From positions 1 through 43,265 of the forward strand of contig MNVG01000017.1 in NCBI GenBank assembly GCA_001871495.1: 43,265 bases of DNA, in the 5' to 3' direction. This document shows positions 1 to 8,800 of the stretch, piece after piece. The notes under the pieces are model-generated. The model saw nothing but the letters and a program-made list of their open reading frames with translations. It did no database searches and was not told the origin of the DNA. Made by a program: the position numbers and the translations under genes. Position 1 is the stretch's first letter. The number at the start of each line of letters is the position of its first letter. The DNA is from Candidatus Micrarchaeota archaeon CG1_02_51_15 (GTDB lineage: Archaea; Micrarchaeota; Micrarchaeia; Norongarragalinales; UBA8480).

Positions 1-165
1 ACTCGTACCGCTCGGCAATCTCTTCCAACACGCGCTTCAAAAACGAGATTCGCTCATCCGCAAAAAGCAGTTCTTACGATACTTAACACACAAAACCAAG
101 TGATACCCAATCTTATAGACGCAATGACTCGCACGCCCTAACTCCACACCCAAAATACGACGCAA
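1..165 (-). pseudogene. tnpA: IS200/IS605-family transposase TnpA, 5' part, frameshifted, runs off the window
   Basis: Read on the minus strand, this encodes a TnpA-like N-terminus: ELGRASHCVYKIGYHLVLCV followed by KYRKN, matching the conserved 'YHLVxxVKYR' start of the Y1 HUH transposases that move single-stranded IS200/IS605 DNA. A TTG near 165 or a GTG at 147 could start it. Near 60-70 the frame is lost: one frame stops soon after, while the frame shifted by one base continues as FADERISFLKRVLEEIAERY, the expected next segment. One missing base there would restore a single protein. The catalytic HUH and Tyr residues lie beyond base 1 and cannot be checked. The copy is probably dead. Family assignment is strong, but only about 50 residues are visible. 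Confidence 0.75.
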
Positions 166-191
166 AACATTACATCACTACCGCCCTGCAG

Positions 192-213
192 ACCCCGCCC
201 CAAGGAGCGGGGT
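192..213. repeat. GC-rich hairpin, probable left end of the IS200/IS605 element
   Basis: Bases 192-201 and 204-213 form a 10-bp inverted repeat with one mismatch (ACCCCGCCCC / GGAGCGGGGT). It lies about 30 bases upstream of the tnpA start, where members of this family carry the subterminal hairpin recognised by TnpA. The exact cleavage site is not determined. The T-rich sequence just outside it on the element strand (about 222-230) would fit a TTAT/TTAC-type target. Confidence 0.6.
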
Positions 214-219
214 ATTCTG

Positions 220-450
220 CGGAATAAAACGTGGCGCGAAACGAATTCCCGAGGCAACCTTACTCATTATCGCGAGCTTGATGCCAAGTGGCTCGGCAGC
301 ACCGCTTTTTGGGTATACGGAAACAAGTTTTGTATGATAATCCCGGGCGCGCCGCCTACGGCAGTAATAGTGGAAAGCAAAGCAGTTACAGAAAGTCAAC
401 GAAATCAGTTTGAGCTCCTATGGAAACAGGCGAGAGAAGTAAGACAATAA
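220..450 (+). pseudogene. C-terminal remnant of a TrmB-like transcriptional regulator
   Basis: An open frame with no start codon ends at TAA 448-450. It reads about 75 residues, including TAFWVYGNKFCMIIPGAPPT and then AVIVESKAVTESQRNQFELL followed by WKQAREVRQ. The pattern 'YGNK...AVIVE.K...ES.RNQFELLWK' is the end of the effector-binding region of TrmB-family archaeal regulators (sugar-responsive HTH proteins). The N-terminal helix-turn-helix is absent. The coding similarity begins right next to the IS-end hairpin, so the simplest reading is that the element inserted into, or deleted, the 5' part. TrmB assignment is from recall of the family and is moderately sure; that it is a truncated gene is clearer. 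Confidence 0.55.
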
Positions 451-510
451 CCCGCCGGGCAATGCAACGCACGCGAAGCCCACGTTAGCCAACCGAATAG
501 CACGCAACGC

Positions 511-2463
511 TCACTGGAATTCTTTCTTGATTTGGTTGAGTAACGCGTTTTTCTTGGGTCCGGGTTTGAGCGCATAGGAAAGCACGTCGTGTAAGTTGCG
601 TGCGCGGATAATCTCTATTTTCTTGAGTTGTTCTTCGCTTAATGCCAAGTCTTCGTAGTTGGCGTAAGGTAGGATTATCTTCTTCATCCCTGCTTCTATT
701 GCCGCTTCTGCTTTGGAAGTCACGCCACCAACAGGCAGTACTTCGCCGCGTACGCTCAAAGAGCCGGTCATGGCAACGCTTTGGTCGACCTCTGCTTCTT
801 CGAGTGCGGAAATGACTGCAGTTGCAACCGAAACGCTGGCGCTGTCGCCTTCGACGCCTTCGTAAGTCTGGAGGAACTGCACGTGAATATCATACCTCGA
901 AATGTCTTTGCCTATGTGCTTCTTTATTATCGCGCTCACGTTCTCAACTGCCTCGCGCGCTATCTCGCCCAGTTTTCCTGTTGCGATTATCCTTCCCTCG
1001 TCTTTGGAAGCGCCAGGAGCGATTTCCGCGACAATCGGAAGGATTACCCCGCTGTCGCCCATTACGGCCAAGCCGTTGACGCGGCCCACCCTCGAGCCCT
1101 CGGAAATGAAAACCTCGTAGTCTTTCTTGACGTCCACCATTTGCTGCGTAGCCTGCTGCTCGAGAGTACGCGCAATCTTTAGCGCGGTTTCAACGTGCGC
1201 AAGAGTCACCAACTCGACGCCCTTCTCGCGGGCAACGTCGCCTGCAGTTCTGACTAAGCCACCGAGTTCCCGAAGCTTTAGAGTGAGCTTATTCTTGCGG
1301 CCGGCGCGTTTTCGAGCTTCGTTGATAATGCGTTCGACTGCAGCGCGGTCGAAAGCAGGAATCTTGCCGTCTTTCTTAATTTCTTGGGCAACAAACTGCG
1401 CTATCTTCAAACGATTTACCGACGTGTCTTCAATAGTCTCTTCCATATACACTTCGTAGCCATAGCCGCGGATTCTAGAGCGCAGTGCCGGATGCATGCG
1501 TTGAACGTCCTGGTAATTGCCTGCGGCAACGAGAACAAAATTACACGGAACAGGTTCAGTACGCACTTGAGCGCCTGAAGACATTTCACTCTGACCCGTA
1601 ATTTGGTACTTCTTCTCCTGCAAGGCAGTCAACAACTCCTGCTGCGCTTTGGGCCTTAGCGTCGACGCTTCGTCAATAAACAACACGCCCTGGTGCGCGC
1701 GATGAATCGCGCCTGCTTCCACGCGCAAGTAGGCCGGCGTGCCGAGGCCGCCTGACTGGAACGGATCGTGGCGCACGTCGCCAAGCAGTGCACCTGCGCG
1801 GCTTCCGGTTGCGTCTACAAAAGGCACTCTCTTCTTGCCCGTGTTGTCGACTAGTAATTTCATTCCCTCTATTTCCTGGCTCATTCCGGGCAGCGCCATC
1901 TTCCTGCCGACCTGCGAGGCAAAAGCGAGTGCGGCAACCATGAAGAACATTCCAATGAGCATGGCGGCAGTGATTACGTCGCCGAACTCTTTTCGGCCGT
2001 AGAACAACAGAAAGAACGAGCACACGAAAACCAATGCAAGCATGATTATGTTCATGTTGCCTCCACCCAAACCCGATTTGGCACGCGCAGCGTCAATCAT
2101 CTTGCGGCCTTCGCCTGCTTTGACTATCTTGACTTTAGGCATGTTGTCGTCGGCAGGGTTCTGGGTGACTAGAATGTCTTCCAATTGCGAAACAGGCATC
2201 AGTTCAGCCATTGCCTGTGCAAGCATTGACTTGCCGGTTCCGGGAGTGCCCACTAATAATACGTTGCGTTTTTGCTTGGCTGCCTTCTTGATTATCTCCA
2301 CTCCCTTTTCCTGGCCTATTATCTGGCCTGCCAAGTGGTCGGAAACGGGAATGTCGGCAGTCGACTTGTAGTCATTCCACGCAGGCTCTGGCGACTGGTG
2401 AGCCGAAGAAGAAACTAAGGGCGTAGCTGCTACGGAAAACTTTTTGCGAATTCGAACAACCAT
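511..2463 (-). CDS. lonB: Membrane-anchored ATP-dependent Lon protease (archaeal LonB)
   Basis: This is the main ATP-dependent protease of archaea, degrading misfolded and regulatory proteins at the inner face of the membrane. The 650-residue product shows Walker A GTPGTGKS at about 72-79, two adjacent hydrophobic segments (about 137-190) inserted in the AAA+ domain as in LonB, a Walker B-like VLFIDEA, and a C-terminal S16 protease domain with GDSAS (catalytic Ser about 541) and VTSKAEAA (Lys about 584). The Ser-Lys spacing of 43 equals that in bacterial Lon. ATG at 2463 is preferred over an in-frame start at 2532. A TTAAAA box about 28 bases upstream suits a leaderless transcript, and the longer version adds an unconserved tail. 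It is divergent from rnz. Length and motif order are complete. Confidence 0.96.
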   Translation of the reverse strand: MVVRIRKKFSVAATPLVSSSAHQSPEPAWNDYKSTADIPVSDHLAGQIIGQEKGVEIIKKAAKQKRNVLLVGTPGTGKSMLAQAMAELMPVSQLEDILVTQNPADDNMPKVKIVKAGEGRKMIDAARAKSGLGGGNMNIIMLALVFVCSFFLLFYGRKEFGDVITAAMLIGMFFMVAALAFASQVGRKMALPGMSQEIEGMKLLVDNTGKKRVPFVDATGSRAGALLGDVRHDPFQSGGLGTPAYLRVEAGAIHRAHQGVLFIDEASTLRPKAQQELLTALQEKKYQITGQSEMSSGAQVRTEPVPCNFVLVAAGNYQDVQRMHPALRSRIRGYGYEVYMEETIEDTSVNRLKIAQFVAQEIKKDGKIPAFDRAAVERIINEARKRAGRKNKLTLKLRELGGLVRTAGDVAREKGVELVTLAHVETALKIARTLEQQATQQMVDVKKDYEVFISEGSRVGRVNGLAVMGDSGVILPIVAEIAPGASKDEGRIIATGKLGEIAREAVENVSAIIKKHIGKDISRYDIHVQFLQTYEGVEGDSASVSVATAVISALEEAEVDQSVAMTGSLSVRGEVLPVGGVTSKAEAAIEAGMKKIILPYANYEDLALSEEQLKKIEIIRARNLHDVLSYALKPGPKKNALLNQIKKEFQ

Positions 2464-2574
2464 TGCAAGCTTATTTAACCAACCGCTTGGTTTTAACCCT
2501 TGCGAAACGCGGGTTTTTATTGCGGGCAACACCCGATATAATCACGGCAATTTCGGCCGAAAGGTAACCTCAAA
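2464..2574. promoter_or_regulatory. Divergent promoter region lonB / rnz
   Basis: The 111-bp gap holds a TTAAAA box (about 2489-2498, minus strand) roughly 28 bases before the lonB ATG, and a GATATAAT box (2535-2542, plus strand) about 35 bases before the rnz ATG. AAGGTAAC at 2561-2568 is a possible ribosome-binding site for rnz. Sites are read by eye. Confidence 0.5.
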
Positions 2575-3486
2575 ATGATTAGAATAGTGGTGCTGGGAAC
2601 AAGCGCTTCCATGCCTTCCAAGGACAGGACTCCCTCGTGCTTTGCAGTAAAGTACGACGGCGTGTTCCTCTTCGACTGCTGCGAGGGAGTGCAGAAGCAG
2701 ATGATGAAGCACGGCGTCAGCTTCGCGCAGGTAAAATGCGTTTTCTTAAGCCACTTGCACGCCGACCACTTCCTCGGCCTTCCGGGCCTAGTGCAAAGCA
2801 TGAACTTTTCCGGGCGCAAGGAACCCCTCTACGTTTTCGGGCCCGCCGGCACGCAAAAATTGTTCGAAACCGTTTTTGCCGCCAAAGAACTGCGGCCGCA
2901 CTTTACCCTCCGCGCGTTTGACGTGGGCGAGTCCGACAAGCCGGTCTTCGACTCGCGGCTCTTCTCGGTAAAGGCATTTGAAGTCGAACACTCATGCACC
3001 GCGCTCGGCTACTCGCTGGAGGAAAAACCTTTCCGTAAGTTCGACTTGGAAAAAGCCAATGCACACTGCGTGCCCCGCTCGCGATTCAGCGAAATCCAAG
3101 CCAAGAACAGCCTGAAAATAAAAAACGAGAAGACCGGCCGCACTAAAACGGTTAAACTAGATCAAATTACTTTTGTCAAGCCCGGCAAAAAAATAGTCTA
3201 CTCTGGCGACACCCGGCCCTGCAAAAACCTGCTTAAAGAAGCACAAGACGCCGACCTCATAATCCACGACGCGTGCTTCTCGCAAGAACACCAGCAAATG
3301 GCAGTCGACAAAAAACACTCGACTGCAGGCGAAGCAGCCGAAATCGCCAAAAACGCAGGCGCCAAAAAACTGTTGATAACCCACTTTAGCAACCGCTACG
3401 ACGACATCACCCCCCTGCTAAGAGAAGCACAATCCGTATTCCCCGAAACAACCGCTGCCGAAGAAGGGATGGCAATAATGGTGTAA
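2575..3486 (+). CDS. rnz: Ribonuclease Z (tRNA 3'-end endonuclease)
   Basis: This enzyme cuts the 3' trailer from tRNA precursors so that CCA can be added; that matters here because the one tRNA in the window has no encoded CCA. The 303-residue product is a short-form tRNase Z of the metallo-beta-lactamase fold. Zinc motif HLHADH lies at residues 60-65 within FLSHLHADHFLGLPGL. The later YSGDTRP and ITHFSNRY segments supply further metal ligands and the C-terminal histidine motif. Length is normal for the ELAC1/RNase Z type. ATG at 2575 follows an AAGGTAAC site. An eight-base gap separates it from the next gene, suggesting cotranscription. Confidence 0.95.
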   Translation: MIRIVVLGTSASMPSKDRTPSCFAVKYDGVFLFDCCEGVQKQMMKHGVSFAQVKCVFLSHLHADHFLGLPGLVQSMNFSGRKEPLYVFGPAGTQKLFETVFAAKELRPHFTLRAFDVGESDKPVFDSRLFSVKAFEVEHSCTALGYSLEEKPFRKFDLEKANAHCVPRSRFSEIQAKNSLKIKNEKTGRTKTVKLDQITFVKPGKKIVYSGDTRPCKNLLKEAQDADLIIHDACFSQEHQQMAVDKKHSTAGEAAEIAKNAGAKKLLITHFSNRYDDITPLLREAQSVFPETTAAEEGMAIMV

Positions 3487-3493
3487 ACACCAA

Positions 3494-4135
3494 ATGAGCA
3501 ACGAATCCCGTGAAGAAACTTCCCACGCCCATGAAATAACTCTTTCCGACGACCCTTTTACAAAAAACTTTCTCAAAAACTACGGAATAAACACGACAAT
3601 CTGGTTCTTCCCCGGCCTAATAATGCACGAAGCAGCCCACGCACTCGCCGGAATACTCTCAGGCGGCCGCCTAACTGCCGCAACATGGTGGAGCAAACAC
3701 GGTGGATTCGTCTCGCTAACCAACGTAAGCTGGGCAACCGGCGCACTCGTCTCACTCGCCCCCCTACTGCTCGCGCCAACAGCAATACTGTTATTCCAAC
3801 AAGGGTTTTCAAGCCTGAATACAACCGCAAAAGAAGGCATCCTGTTACCAGTACTGTTCCTATGGCTCGCAGTCTCGCTCGCAATATTCTCGATTCCAAG
3901 CGTGCCCGACCTCAAGAATTGCATTCACCGCAGCCGCAAAGCCAGGCAGTTCACCACCCGCACGCCTACAATACTATTCTCACCGTTAATCAAAACACTG
4001 GTTTTTTACATTCCAATGATAATCTCCGAAATAACGGCAGTCGGACTACTTCTGACCTTCCGATGGAGCAGCACCATGCGCTTCGCTTGGATGGCCGTCT
4101 TATGCCTCGCAACCCTTAATTACTTTCCCACGTAA
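3494..4135 (+). CDS. Multi-pass membrane protein with HEAAH zinc-protease motif
   Basis: 213 residues. After a charged N-terminus of about 25 residues comes a hydrophobic stretch carrying HEAAH at residues 45-49 (IMHEAAHALAG), then several further hydrophobic segments (about 70-95, 113-135, 168-190). HExxH inside a membrane segment is the zinc-binding signature of intramembrane or membrane-associated metallopeptidases (M50-like and related 'zincin' families). A third ligand typical of M50 (NPDG) is not evident, so the family is uncertain. It lies 8 bases after rnz and 24 bases before a small anchored protein, a plausible substrate or partner. No named function is claimed. Confidence 0.7.
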   Translation: MSNESREETSHAHEITLSDDPFTKNFLKNYGINTTIWFFPGLIMHEAAHALAGILSGGRLTAATWWSKHGGFVSLTNVSWATGALVSLAPLLLAPTAILLFQQGFSSLNTTAKEGILLPVLFLWLAVSLAIFSIPSVPDLKNCIHRSRKARQFTTRTPTILFSPLIKTLVFYIPMIISEITAVGLLLTFRWSSTMRFAWMAVLCLATLNYFPT

Positions 4136-4159
4136 AAAAATAAACAACCGGTGAACACA

Positions 4160-4648
4160 ATGGAACTCACGGAAAACAATTACATCATACTAATAGCAAT
4201 AGGCGCAGCAGCAGTCGCATTCCTCGGAATAACCCTGCTAAACGCGCACGCACCAAAACCCTTTGAAGAAATAAACGGAGTCAAAGTCTACGGCGGAATG
4301 CCCGCAATAAGCGCCGCCTTCTCGGCCCAAAAACTCGCGGTACAAGTAATGCTCGAAGAAGACAAGCCCATTCCCTGCATGTCAAAGACATGGATAGAAT
4401 CAGCCAGCGCGCTGGGCAGCACAGGCAAGGATATCACAAACCACGTCAACATCAACGGCTCCTGCCTCGGAGAAAACAAAACCGCGGAAACCTGTCCAAC
4501 AGCCAACCTGGTTCTCAAAGAAGGCAACTGCAACTGCATCCGCACGAACGCAAGCCAAGTCGAAATAAACGGCGACGACTCATTCTACTGCAACAACCAA
4601 ACCGCGGTGCGAATAAGGCAAATAATCCAAACCGCGCTAAGAACCTAG
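4160..4648 (+). CDS. Small N-terminally anchored extracytoplasmic protein, unknown
   Basis: About 162 residues. GGTGA at 4150-4154 stands 5 bases before the ATG at 4160, which decides this start over the GTG at 4151. Residues about 8-30 form one hydrophobic segment (IILIAIGAAAVAFLGITLL) that would anchor the protein with the remainder outside. The exterior part has six to seven cysteines, including CNCIR and YCNN, suggesting disulphides, and ends in a short helix. I recognise no family. The tight spacing after the HEAAH membrane protein suggests the two are made together. Confidence 0.7.
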   Translation: MELTENNYIILIAIGAAAVAFLGITLLNAHAPKPFEEINGVKVYGGMPAISAAFSAQKLAVQVMLEEDKPIPCMSKTWIESASALGSTGKDITNHVNINGSCLGENKTAETCPTANLVLKEGNCNCIRTNASQVEINGDDSFYCNNQTAVRIRQIIQTALRT

Positions 4649-4756
4649 TGCCTTAACCTACAACCCACGCGAACCCCGTTTGAAACCCTGAAAACCGATT
4701 CGCTGCACTGAACCATCTGACTAAAGCCCGAATTCAAACCACGCCCGAACCTAACT

Positions 4757-5527
4757 TCAAACAGTCTTATTAATCCTGAACAAGTAGAACATCAGGCCAG
4801 CCGCGAGAACGGCGAACGCCGACACCAAACCCACGAGGAAACTATCCCACTCGAACGCAGATGACGGAGCCAACCCAATTGCCGGCGCAACCTTGGAGTA
4901 AGGCGTCTTTTGTAAACTCAACGTAACAAACGAAGCGTCTTTAGTAGACGACGACAACCCGCCCACGTCAGTACAACTCACGCGATAATGATACAACATT
5001 GACGCACTCAAACCCGCAACGTCCACCCAGTGCGTCCTGAAAAAACCCGCCAAATCAACCCGACTGCCGTACGCAGTCGTCCTCCCGTACTCCAAAAAAC
5101 ACTTTGCCGACTCGTCAGCAGCCCACCGCAACGTCGCACCCGTCTTGGAAACCGAAGGAGTCAACAAAGTGATAACCGGCGGCCGGTTATCCACTCCGGT
5201 TACTGAAACCGAGTCTTCGCACAAGTCGAAGAAAGTCATAAAATCACAATCCAAGCCCCAGTAATAACGCACGGACGGCACGTGAACGCCTTCAGCGTAC
5301 ATGCAGTAAAAAAACGTGGACGAAGGCGCTTGAGGCGCCGAAACCGCGTCGCCAACGTCACAGAAGTAAACCCAGTAACACGGCGAGGCTGAAGAAGAAA
5401 CATTAATCCTGACCGGCGAACCGGCGGACGCCGAAGAAGGCGCCGAAACCGAACACGCCGCTGCTGCAAACGAAGCCACCACTAAAGCAAACAACGCCAA
5501 CGCAGGCAAAAAACCAACTACCCTCAA
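4757..5527 (-). CDS. Secreted, C-terminally anchored protein with FN3-like domain
   Basis: About 256 residues. A signal peptide (hydrophobic LPALALFALVVASFAAAA) precedes a Cys-rich N-terminal domain of about 80 residues, then a fibronectin-III-like domain (about 115-205; ITLLTPSVSKTGATLRWAAD through MLYHYRVSCTD), a short linker and a TM helix near the end (SFLVGLVSAFAVLAAGLMFY). TTG at 5527 is chosen because AAGGTG (5535-5540) lies 7 bases upstream; TTG at 5533 would sit almost on that site. The N-terminal Cys domain plus FN3 arrangement recurs in the 11412-13403 protein, so the two are paralogues. It is probably a cell-surface binding or structural protein; the ligand is unknown. Confidence 0.8.
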   Translation of the reverse strand: MRVVGFLPALALFALVVASFAAAACSVSAPSSASAGSPVRINVSSSASPCYWVYFCDVGDAVSAPQAPSSTFFYCMYAEGVHVPSVRYYWGLDCDFMTFFDLCEDSVSVTGVDNRPPVITLLTPSVSKTGATLRWAADESAKCFLEYGRTTAYGSRVDLAGFFRTHWVDVAGLSASMLYHYRVSCTDVGGLSSSTKDASFVTLSLQKTPYSKVAPAIGLAPSSAFEWDSFLVGLVSAFAVLAAGLMFYLFRINKTV

Positions 5528-5581
5528 CCCCAAACACCTTCTAAAACAAGTAGAACTAATGAAACCAAAAAACTAATAAGG

Positions 5582-5828
5582 GGACTGCCGCGGACGATTG
5601 TGAGAGGGTTCGGCCTACCCTTTTAACCATTGCCAATAGCCTCGTGCAGGAGCCTAAAGTTAGTAATTTCAAGCCCGGAGAATGAGACTAGCGTTGGCGA
5701 GTCTTGATCTAAGCTTCTACACTCTCCCACCTGCAGATTCCTTCAGAGTCTTCTGCCGCAACCATTCCTGGCACGCCTAGGTCAACCCAAGGACTAAAAC
5801 AGCCATACTCGCACGCCGGCCGGTTTTT
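5582..5828 (+). ncRNA. Candidate structured RNA with SRP (7S) RNA-like 5' domain
   Basis: The only gap over 300 bases (5534-5867) holds no credible gene. Its plus strand has GGGTTCGGCCTACCC followed by TTTTAACC at 5607-5628, close to the archaeal SRP RNA Alu-domain pattern (GTTCGGC..ACCC..GTAACC). Just outside, 5592-5605 can pair with 5808-5818 (CGG, CG and a 6-bp stretch with one G-U, with bulges), resembling helix 1. Just inside, 5631-5652 can pair with 5766-5786 (including CGTGC/GCACG and AGGA/TCCT), resembling helix 5. A T run follows at 5824-5828. Against it: I cannot find the conserved helix-8 SRP54 loop (GGAA with AGCAG), and the TGTAA motif reads TTTAA. It could be a divergent SRP RNA or another structured RNA. 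Confidence 0.4.
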
Positions 5829-5867
5829 ACGCCCGCACCCGCTGCCGCCCGCACTGCTTTCACTGTA

Positions 5868-8800
5868 TTAATCTCCGGAAACACACGCACTCGGAGCCTT
5901 TTCCGGATCCCGGTCGCCGTTGATTGAAAAGCCTTCGGCACAACGCCACTGGCAAGTTCCACTGGGCTCGTTAACGTAGGCAACGCCGTTTGGATATAGT
6001 TCAGCTAGCGGGTTACAACACCCGTCAGTGTCTCCAACCGGACAGTCTGCAGGCGAGCCGGAACAGGGCGTATCTCCGCGTTTGCCGCAGGAAGCGCTTT
6101 CGGGACTGCAGAAATTATTATTGCAGAATAATCCATTCAGGCAGTATTTTTCTTCTCCCGAAGACTGACAGCAGGGCTGGCCGTCATTTCCGCAACCGCC
6201 TTCGCAGACCGACGACCCTTCGCGATTAGTGTAAATGCATTCCCCTTGGAGCTTGAACAAGTCGCACCTGCCTTGAACATTTATAGTTTGGGTGCGACGC
6301 CCGGTCCACTCCGAGCCGGTTTCGCATAATTCGTTACGGCCGTACACCCCATGCATTTCCCCTCCTTTCAGAACAGTACCTGCTTTGAAAAAGAGAGTCT
6401 TATCCTGAAAAACGGTTGGAATTTCGAGGGTTACACGGTTGTTCGGACTTACCAACGAAAACGCTCCTTCCAACCCCCAGTCCGCCATTATTTGGTCTGC
6501 GAACTCTTGTTTGCACTTCTGTCCATCAATATAATGAATAGTGGCGGACGGGCAAATGAATGTAGTGTTGAAATAACCGGTGAACGGGTTTATCCAGTCA
6601 TAAACTTGGAAGCTTAGGAAGTCGCTTACGCAAAGCCATTCACAGTTTTCGGTAGCAATTACCCCGCGCTTCCAGTAACGGAACAGCATGCACGTTGGCT
6701 GATGCAAGAAATACATGTCTAGAATAGGCAACGGCATTTGAGTAGCCTGCCCGAAATTCTCGCCAGAATACCATGACGGTGACGATGCTTCGTCGTAGAA
6801 ATATTTCGCGGCATAAGTCAATTCATTACCGTAACTGCCGCTGCTTGGAAAACCGAAGCGTTCGGCTTCGCGGCTGTTTACACGTTCCGCGCCCCGATTG
6901 CCGTTATAAATTAGAGAACTCAGACTAACTCCAGGCAAATCTTTTACCAAGGAGTCGCGCGCGCATTGCACTTCATCTACTCTGAGCGACGTGCGCGGCA
7001 CGGCGAGTGGCTTGGGCAGTACGCATCCGCCTCCACAAGTCCAGTAACCTGTTCCGCAAAGAGTTACGTTTGTTCCAGCCGAAGCCACCGGAGCCGCATC
7101 TCCCGAAGCAGCTGCTTCAGGCAACTCGCCAGAAGCAGGTGCTATTACAGAAGGCGTTCGCGCGAACCCACATTTGGACTCAGGGCTTTGATGATATTGA
7201 GACGCGGAAAGGGATACGACTTGCGCACGCGTATCCCAAGCAGGCAGTTCGGCTTGCCACGTGTTTTCGCGCGGCGCCATGTTCTTTATGAAAACACCGC
7301 GGTTGCGTTGCGCTTCGCAGGCACTTGCCTCCGCATAGTTAGTTACATAATCCGAGGCGCTATCCGTCGAAGCAACACTTGTCGAACCCCAGTAGTAACG
7401 AATTTGCCTTGAAGACGAAGCAGTGAATGCAGAAAACGGAAATCCTCTTGCAGCCGCCGAAGCCAACGCATTGTGTTCACTCCTGCGGAAAACCGTTTTC
7501 TCCAGAATTTCGCGTACTTGCCGACGGTTTAAATCAATTGACATTCCTTCGATGTTAACGTAAGAAGAGGCGAGCAAAAGTTTTTGCTGTGCATTTTCGT
7601 TTGCTACGTAAGCATACGCCCCCGTATTTGTCAGTTTGTCGGTCAAGCTTTGAAGGTAAAGGTTGGGTTCGGTTCCGAACGCCAAATGAGGATATTCAAT
7701 CGAACCCCACTGTCGGTTGTTAACTATAACGTAGACTAACGGGGCAATGAACTCGCAACCTGCAGGCGCGTAACCCAAGTCCTTCATATTCGACTTGTAT
7801 ACCGCGGGCACGTCTCCGGCCGGCCGGTTGTCCCACGCGGTTATTTGCGCCGGGTTTTTCTTTACTTGGAGTTTGAATGACGTGGAGGTTACTCCGAGGC
7901 AGGGGATGTTGAAGCGTATTATTCCGCCGTCAGTGGAGCTGGAGCGGGGGTATTCGGTTACTTGGTTGGGGCTGATGTTGTATAGTGCGCAGGAGCCGAA
8001 TGGGTTGGGGTTGCTGGCGTCGTATTTCAAGAGTTTTTTGGTGTTGTCGTAATTGAAGCAGCCGCGGGTTTCTTGGCCGATGGGTTCGGTTGTGAGCATT
8101 AGTTCGGTGTCGCGGCAGTTTATTGGAAGCGAGTCATAGTCGAGTTCGAGGTACACTGCGTCAGCAGGCATTATGGGGTCGGTGAACAGGAGTATGGTGT
8201 CGTCGTCCACGCCGTTTGCAGAGTGGCTCCATTCTCCGCTGACTTCGGTTGGGAGCACGAGTTGGCCTTCGGGGTTTTTGACTTTCAGTGAAAGCATTTG
8301 CTCTTCCTCATCGTAGCTGATATAGTAAGTGTTGGATGAGATTGACAGCGCGGGCGTGTAGAGGAGGATGTAAGACTGGAGTTGCGGCATTTTCGAGCTG
8401 TAGTCGTAAAGCAAGTCTGCTAAGCCGGTTCCTTGTACCCACGCAAGCAACGCAGGGGCGTTGTAACGTCCTTGGTTGAGTTGGCGGGTGGAAACGTTTA
8501 CGGTTCGTTGGTTGCGGGTGTTGGGGTCTGTCGGGTCCAAGCGCAGTTTGTCTTCTTGAACAGTTAATTTGATTCCTGTTGGTTCGTCTGGGCTTGAAGG
8601 GTTGAAGTCAGTTATAGTGTATCTGATGTTGAGGGGGTTTTCAGAGCCTAGTTGTGCTGCGTAGCCGTCTCCTCCTTGCGGTGCTCCTCCTTCTTGCGAG
8701 TAAGAAATGTCGATGCAGGCTTGAACTCCGCAGTTGAACTTGTGCGAGCGCGGCGCGGGGTCGGTTACGGTGAGGGTGATGTTGTAGGAGTCGTGCTTGC

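Noticed and set aside
178-399. 73-codon minus-strand frame
   Set aside because: Antisense to the regulator remnant and overlapping the IS-end hairpin; no ribosome site or recognisable protein pattern.
2464-2532. 23-codon N-terminal extension of LonB
   Set aside because: Overlaps the promoter region and is not part of the LonB pattern.
5534-5867. RNase P RNA
   Set aside because: Conserved GAGGAAAGTCC and ACAGAA elements are absent on both strands.
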